From: Spironucleus salmonicida
Lineage: Eukaryota; Fornicata; Diplomonadida; Hexamitidae
Assembly: GCA_000497125.2 (NCBI GenBank)
Contig: CM035321.1
Coordinates: forward strand, 194,001-258,000
Direction: 5' to 3'
Length of the DNA stretch: 64,000 nt
How positions within the stretch are numbered: position 1 is the stretch's first letter; each line of letters starts with the position of its first letter. Made by a program: the position numbers and the translations under genes. This document shows, piece by piece, positions 63,124 through 64,000 of this stretch. The notes beneath the pieces are model-generated. The model searched no databases. It worked only from the letters and a program-made list of their open reading frames with translations, and was not told the DNA's origin.

Positions 63124-63879
63124 ATGCTTAAAACTATACTAAATAAGTAATCACTATTTAAAGTCCCAAATCATGTTGTTATAGTATTAGATGGAGATGG
63201 AGAACATTACAATAACTCGTAATAATCTTGCCATTTTTTAAAACTAATTCAAACAATATAATACTTTGATATACCAATAGTTTCGTTAGTCTTAGTATCT
63301 TAAACATCTCTATCCCTACCATCTGTAAATCTTACGAAATAGCTTAAGTAAATTTTATTCACATTAAGAAAATTAGAAAAAAAAATTGATGCTTAAGTAA
63401 GAATAATAGGAGATCTTTAATTGTGTCCAGATAAATAAATTGCATTAGAAATTTAAGAAACTTGCTAATAAAACACTGGAACTCAAATTGTATAGCTTTT
63501 CTTATTTTACTCATCACTTAATAGTATTTTTAAATAAAATTTTCAAAATCTGGAGCCTCCTGATTTATTTTTAAGAACTTCCGGGGAGCACAGACTTGGT
63601 GACATACTCTTATATGAAATTTCGAAACATCCTTGTTATATTTATTAAAAACCTTTTGATCTAAGTAGGATCAGTTATTTTACAATGTATAAATTACTTA
63701 CTTGCTGGTAATTGTTTTCCGAGAGAAGAAAGAATCTTATGTAAAAAGATACTACAAGATTTTTATTTAGTAAGCAATTTAAGAACCTAAGTAATAATTT
63801 TATACGAGATGATGAATTTACAAGAGAAGAAAGTGGTTTTGACAGTCAATAGGAAAATGCTGCTTATTTTAATTATTGA
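63124..63879 (+). CDS. cis-prenyltransferase (dehydrodolichyl diphosphate synthase-like)
   Basis: 251 residues from ATG 63124 to TGA 63877-63879, 53 bp after the S2P gene. The N-terminal HVVIVLDGDGEHYN corresponds to region I (HVAIIMDGNGRW), keeping the DG Asp but with the Asn changed to Asp and the Arg-Trp altered. Region V is well conserved: DLFLRTSGEHRLGDILLYE, with the Arg and Gly of RxSGExRLS. The enzyme condenses isopentenyl units into dolichol precursors for N-glycosylation at the ER. Alterations in region I could mean a non-catalytic NgBR/Nus1-like partner, but the intact RTSGEHRL argues for a catalytic subunit. Confidence 0.88.
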
Positions 63880-64000
63880 ATGATTATTTTACAATTATAA
63901 TATAGTATATAGAAATGTATCCATAAAACATATAAATAGAAGACGTTATTTTACCTTTTTCAACTCACTTAATCTAATTTTATGAGAAGTAGTATCCTGA

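Overview
The window reads as AT-rich nuclear DNA of a protist in which TAA and TAG encode glutamine and TGA is the only stop. Read with the standard code almost nothing longer than 100 codons exists. Read with TAR=Gln the window resolves into about 33 intact genes plus two truncated copies, tightly packed on both strands, with no intron that I could support. The reassignment is visible in conserved proteins: Gln encoded by TAA falls at the conserved position before the helix of an SPFH protein, and TSR1, RNase Z, two flavodiiron proteins, a site-2 protease and a TBC protein are each uninterrupted up to a TGA. Two adjacent flavodiiron (oxygen/NO reductase) genes point to a microaerophile. Two SHIPPO/STPGR proteins point to a flagellate. 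A CxxC-rich type I membrane protein resembles diplomonad surface proteins. Together these suggest a hexamitid diplomonad (Hexamita, Spironucleus or Trepomonas type). A TAR=Gln oxymonad or an anaerobic ciliate remains possible. The species call is inference.

Layout. 1-9.1 kb: two divergent coiled-coil genes; the right one (2273 codons) carries 6.46 nearly perfect in-frame copies of a 660-bp (220-residue) unit. 9.2-11.3 kb: an ankyrin-type protein and small hypothetical genes, one followed by a frame interrupted by several TGA codons. 11.3-14.3 kb: tandem flavodiiron genes. 14.4-29.7 kb: two 2,995-bp inverted-repeat arms (14666-17660 and 26691-29685) around 9,030 bp holding an S41-type membrane peptidase, a short RNase Z, two LRR proteins and the 5' part of a third. 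Each arm holds a convergent SPFH/LRR gene pair, and at each locus only one of the two genes is complete. 30-42 kb: an alpha/beta-hydrolase-like protein, a Cys-rich surface protein, a Myb protein, a SHIPPO protein, two members of an unrecognised family and a 1575-residue polytopic protein. 42-64 kb: V-ATPase subunit G, a degenerate clamp-loader ATPase, a TBC RabGAP, a CTLH protein, TSR1, a 1381-residue surface protein, a second SHIPPO protein, a Vps53-like tether, tRNA-Leu(CAA), a site-2 protease and a cis-prenyltransferase.

The most striking pattern is composition. Most sequence is very AT-rich (sampled lines about 17-30% GC), but the tandem repeat, both inverted-repeat arms and one end of the second flavodiiron gene are about 45-52% GC in sampled lines. 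At both repeats the jump falls at the repeat boundary, inside otherwise continuous reading frames. This fits GC-biased gene conversion between duplicated segments. The inverted repeat also looks like an active inversion hinge: flipping the interior on paper would put both intact genes at one arm and both truncated copies at the other.
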